This document shows, piece by piece, positions 62,227 to 64,000 of a stretch of DNA of 64,000 bases (position 1 is the stretch's first letter; each line of letters starts with the position of its first letter). The translations under genes and the position numbers were made by a program. This stretch comes from Martinezella lusitana. Lineage in GTDB: Bacteria > Pseudomonadota > Alphaproteobacteria > Rhizobiales > Rhizobiaceae. Where the stretch lies: contig NZ_FMAF01000004.1 in assembly GCF_900094565.1 (NCBI RefSeq), positions 124,001 to 188,000 of the forward strand, in the 5' to 3' direction. The notes beneath the pieces were generated by a model. The model saw nothing but the letters and a program-made list of their open reading frames with translations. It was not told the DNA's origin and ran no database searches.

Positions 62227-64000
62227 TTACTGGAGAGCCTTTTCCATCACCCGCGCCAGACGCTCGGCGAAAGCGCGCGGATCGGCCGGCTTGTCACCAT
62301 CAAGCACGCGCGCCTGATCGAGCAGCAGGAATGCCGCATCGTCGCGCAGCGACGGTGCATCGACCTTGGCGGCGATAGCCTTGACGACCGGGTGATCCAT
62401 ATTGATTTCCAGGATCGGCTTGGCGCCGGACTGCAAGCGGCCGGCCCCCTGCAGGATCTTCTCGAGCTGCCGGTCGTAACCCTGTTCGGAGGCGACCAGG
62501 CAGACAGCGCTTTCGATCAGGCGATCGGACGCGCGCACGTCCGACACCTCATCGGCAAGCTTTTCCCTGGCGAAATCGATGAAGGCCTGCACTTCGGCGG
62601 GAGCGCTTGCGCTTTCCGCCTTGTCTTCGTCCAGCTTCTTGAACTGCGCGAGATCGGCGGAGCCCTGGGTGATCGACTTGAAGCTCTTGCCCTCGAATTC
62701 CGGCGCGTTCGTCACCCAGAAGCTGTCGACGGAATCCGTCAGCAACAGCACTTCGATGCCGCGGGCGCGGAAACCTTCGAGCTGAGGCGATGCCTTCAGC
62801 TGATCCAGGCTGCCGCCGACGAGATAGTAGATCGACTGCTGGCCTTCCTTGGCGTCCTTGACGTAATCGGCAAGCGAACGGTAGCCATCGCCGGAGGCGG
62901 TGGTGCGGAAGCGCGACAGCGCCAGCAGTTGCGTGCGCCGCTCGAAATCCTCGTAGAGGCCTTCCTTGATCAGGCTGCCGAAATTTTCCCAGAGCTTCAG
63001 GAAAGCATCCTGGTCGCTTTCAGCCAGCTTCTCGATCGCCGTGATGATACGGTTGGTGACACCCTTGCGGATCGCCGACAGGATCGCGCTTTCCTGGATC
63101 ATCTCGCGCGAGACGTTGAGCGGGAGGTCGTTCGTATCGACAAGACCGCGCACGAAGCGGAGATAGCGCGGCAACAATTCCGCCTCGTCGGTGATGAAGA
63201 CCCGCTTCACATAGAGCTTCATGCGGCCTTTGCGATCCGGATCGGAGAGATCGAATGGCTGCGAGCCCGGCACGAAGGCGAGGGCGGAATATTCGTGGCG
63301 GCCTTCGGCGCGGAAATGCACCGTCAGCGCCGGCTCGTCATACTGGCCGGAAACGCCGCGATAGAAATCCGTATATTCCTCGCTGGTGATGTCGTTCTTC
63401 GACTTGGTCCAAAGCGCGGTGCCGTCGGTCAGCTGCGTGGGCTCGGCGCCGGGCGCCTCGACGATCTTGATCGGCACCGGCACATGGCCCGACTGCTCCT
63501 TGACGATGCGCTCCACCGTCCAGCGCGATGCATAGCTCTTGGCATCGTCCATCAGATGCAGCGTGATGCGCGTGCCGCGAGCGGGAGCCTCGGCCACATC
63601 GATCGGGGCGACGCTGTAGCCACCCTTGCCGTCGGATGACCAGAGCCAGGCTTCCTCCGCGCCGGCGCGGCGGGAGGCGACGTCGACCCGGTCGGCGACC
63701 ATGAAACAGGAATAGAAGCCGACGCCGAACTGGCCGATGAGCTGGGCGCCTTCGCCCTGCTTGTTGGCCTCGATGCGCTCCATGAAGGCGCGCGTGCCCG
63801 AGCGGGCGATCGTTCCGAGCGCCTCGATCAGCTCGTCGCGGCTCATGCCGATGCCGTTGTCCTCGACGACGAGCTTGTTGCCGTCGGCATCGAGCGTCAG
63901 CAGGATGCGGCTGTCGGGGTCGTTGGCGAGCAGCGCGGGCTCGGCGATTGCCTCATAGCGCAGCTTTTCGCAGGCATCGGCCGCGTTCGAGATCAGCTCG
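62227..64000 (-). CDS. htpG: Molecular chaperone HtpG (Hsp90), 5' end outside window
   Basis: About 590 residues of an Hsp90 protein; the reading frame stays open to the right edge, so the first 35-40 residues are missing. The GHKL ATP-binding domain shows ELISNAADACEKLRYE and DNGIGMSRDELIEALGTIARSGT, the lid region is GQFGVGFYSCFMVADRV. The middle domain has YVKRVFITDEAELLPRYLRFVRGLVDTNDLPLNVSRE (quoted in parts: FVRGLVD and LPLNVSRE) and the C-terminal domain ends at ARVLDGDKPADPRAFAER. It is a dimeric ATP-dependent cytosolic chaperone for stress and protein folding. A stable hairpin follows it. Confidence 0.96.
   Translation of the reverse strand, partial: ELISNAADACEKLRYEAIAEPALLANDPDSRILLTLDADGNKLVVEDNGIGMSRDELIEALGTIARSGTRAFMERIEANKQGEGAQLIGQFGVGFYSCFMVADRVDVASRRAGAEEAWLWSSDGKGGYSVAPIDVAEAPARGTRITLHLMDDAKSYASRWTVERIVKEQSGHVPVPIKIVEAPGAEPTQLTDGTALWTKSKNDITSEEYTDFYRGVSGQYDEPALTVHFRAEGRHEYSALAFVPGSQPFDLSDPDRKGRMKLYVKRVFITDEAELLPRYLRFVRGLVDTNDLPLNVSREMIQESAILSAIRKGVTNRIITAIEKLAESDQDAFLKLWENFGSLIKEGLYEDFERRTQLLALSRFRTTASGDGYRSLADYVKDAKEGQQSIYYLVGGSLDQLKASPQLEGFRARGIEVLLLTDSVDSFWVTNAPEFEGKSFKSITQGSADLAQFKKLDEDKAESASAPAEVQAFIDFAREKLADEVSDVRASDRLIESAVCLVASEQGYDRQLEKILQGAGRLQSGAKPILEINMDHPVVKAIAAKVDAPSLRDDAAFLLLDQARVLDGDKPADPRAFAERLARVMEKALQ

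Overview
The window reads as one contiguous stretch of a high-GC alphaproteobacterium, most likely a Rhizobium-group member (Rhizobium/Agrobacterium/Sinorhizobium). Support: uniform codon use, a density of ABC importers typical of the group, an alphaproteobacterial nadQ-nadABC locus, PrsDE-type secretion beside an ExsH/Ply-like glycanase, and an intact peptidoglycan-recycling operon. From memory, nadABC sits on a chromid in several Rhizobium species, so this may be chromid DNA; the sequence alone cannot decide. No tRNA, rRNA, insertion sequence, CRISPR array or replication origin was seen. The gene at each end is cut by the window (GH127 hydrolase at the left, htpG at the right).

Layout. 1-3.0 kb: end of a GH127 glycosidase, an MsmX/UgpC-type ATPase and a GMC oxidoreductase. 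3.0-3.7 kb: a vapBC toxin-antitoxin pair. 3.8-14.4 kb: a purine uptake and breakdown locus made of two divergent operons. Leftward are an acylphosphatase-like small protein, a stand-alone Rieske protein, a GST and adenine deaminase. Rightward are a BMP-type nucleoside ABC importer, a Rieske-oxygenase catalytic subunit with no Rieske domain, and guanine deaminase. The oxygenase is thus split over two operons and comes with a GST, which recalls the NdmCDE methylxanthine N-demethylase. This is the most interesting system in the window.

14.4-16.7 kb: a YdeP/FdhF-type molybdoenzyme. 16.9-29.7 kb: a peptidoglycan-recycling region: lytic transglycosylase, then murQ - peptide-type ABC importer - serine hydrolase - anmK in one operon, then a second operon of a murA paralogue and an amino-sugar kinase, divergent from a MurR/RpiR regulator. 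Both operons carry GGAAT...ATTCC palindromes at their putative promoters. 29.8-34.9 kb: a non-canonical SDR, then nadQ-nadA-nadB-nadC with two tandem NadQ-like operators before nadA. 35.0-41.1 kb: a GntR regulator divergent from a NitT/TauT-type importer, a sugar-acid dehydratase and an RraA-family protein. 41.2-48.5 kb: a LacI regulator with an Opp/Dpp-type importer and a glycerophosphodiester phosphodiesterase, a layout that parallels agrocinopine (acc) loci.

48.6-55.5 kb: scattered single genes (DUF922 protein, recX, two aldo/keto reductases, LysR regulator, 1-Cys peroxiredoxin, RBBP9-like hydrolase, a 58-residue protein, FMN reductase). 55.8-60.3 kb: a secreted GH16 glycanase with RTX repeats facing its probable type I secretion genes. 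60.6-64.0 kb: a siderophore-interacting protein, decayed remnants of a PIG-L (GalB-like) gene and perhaps a PrpF-like gene, and htpG.
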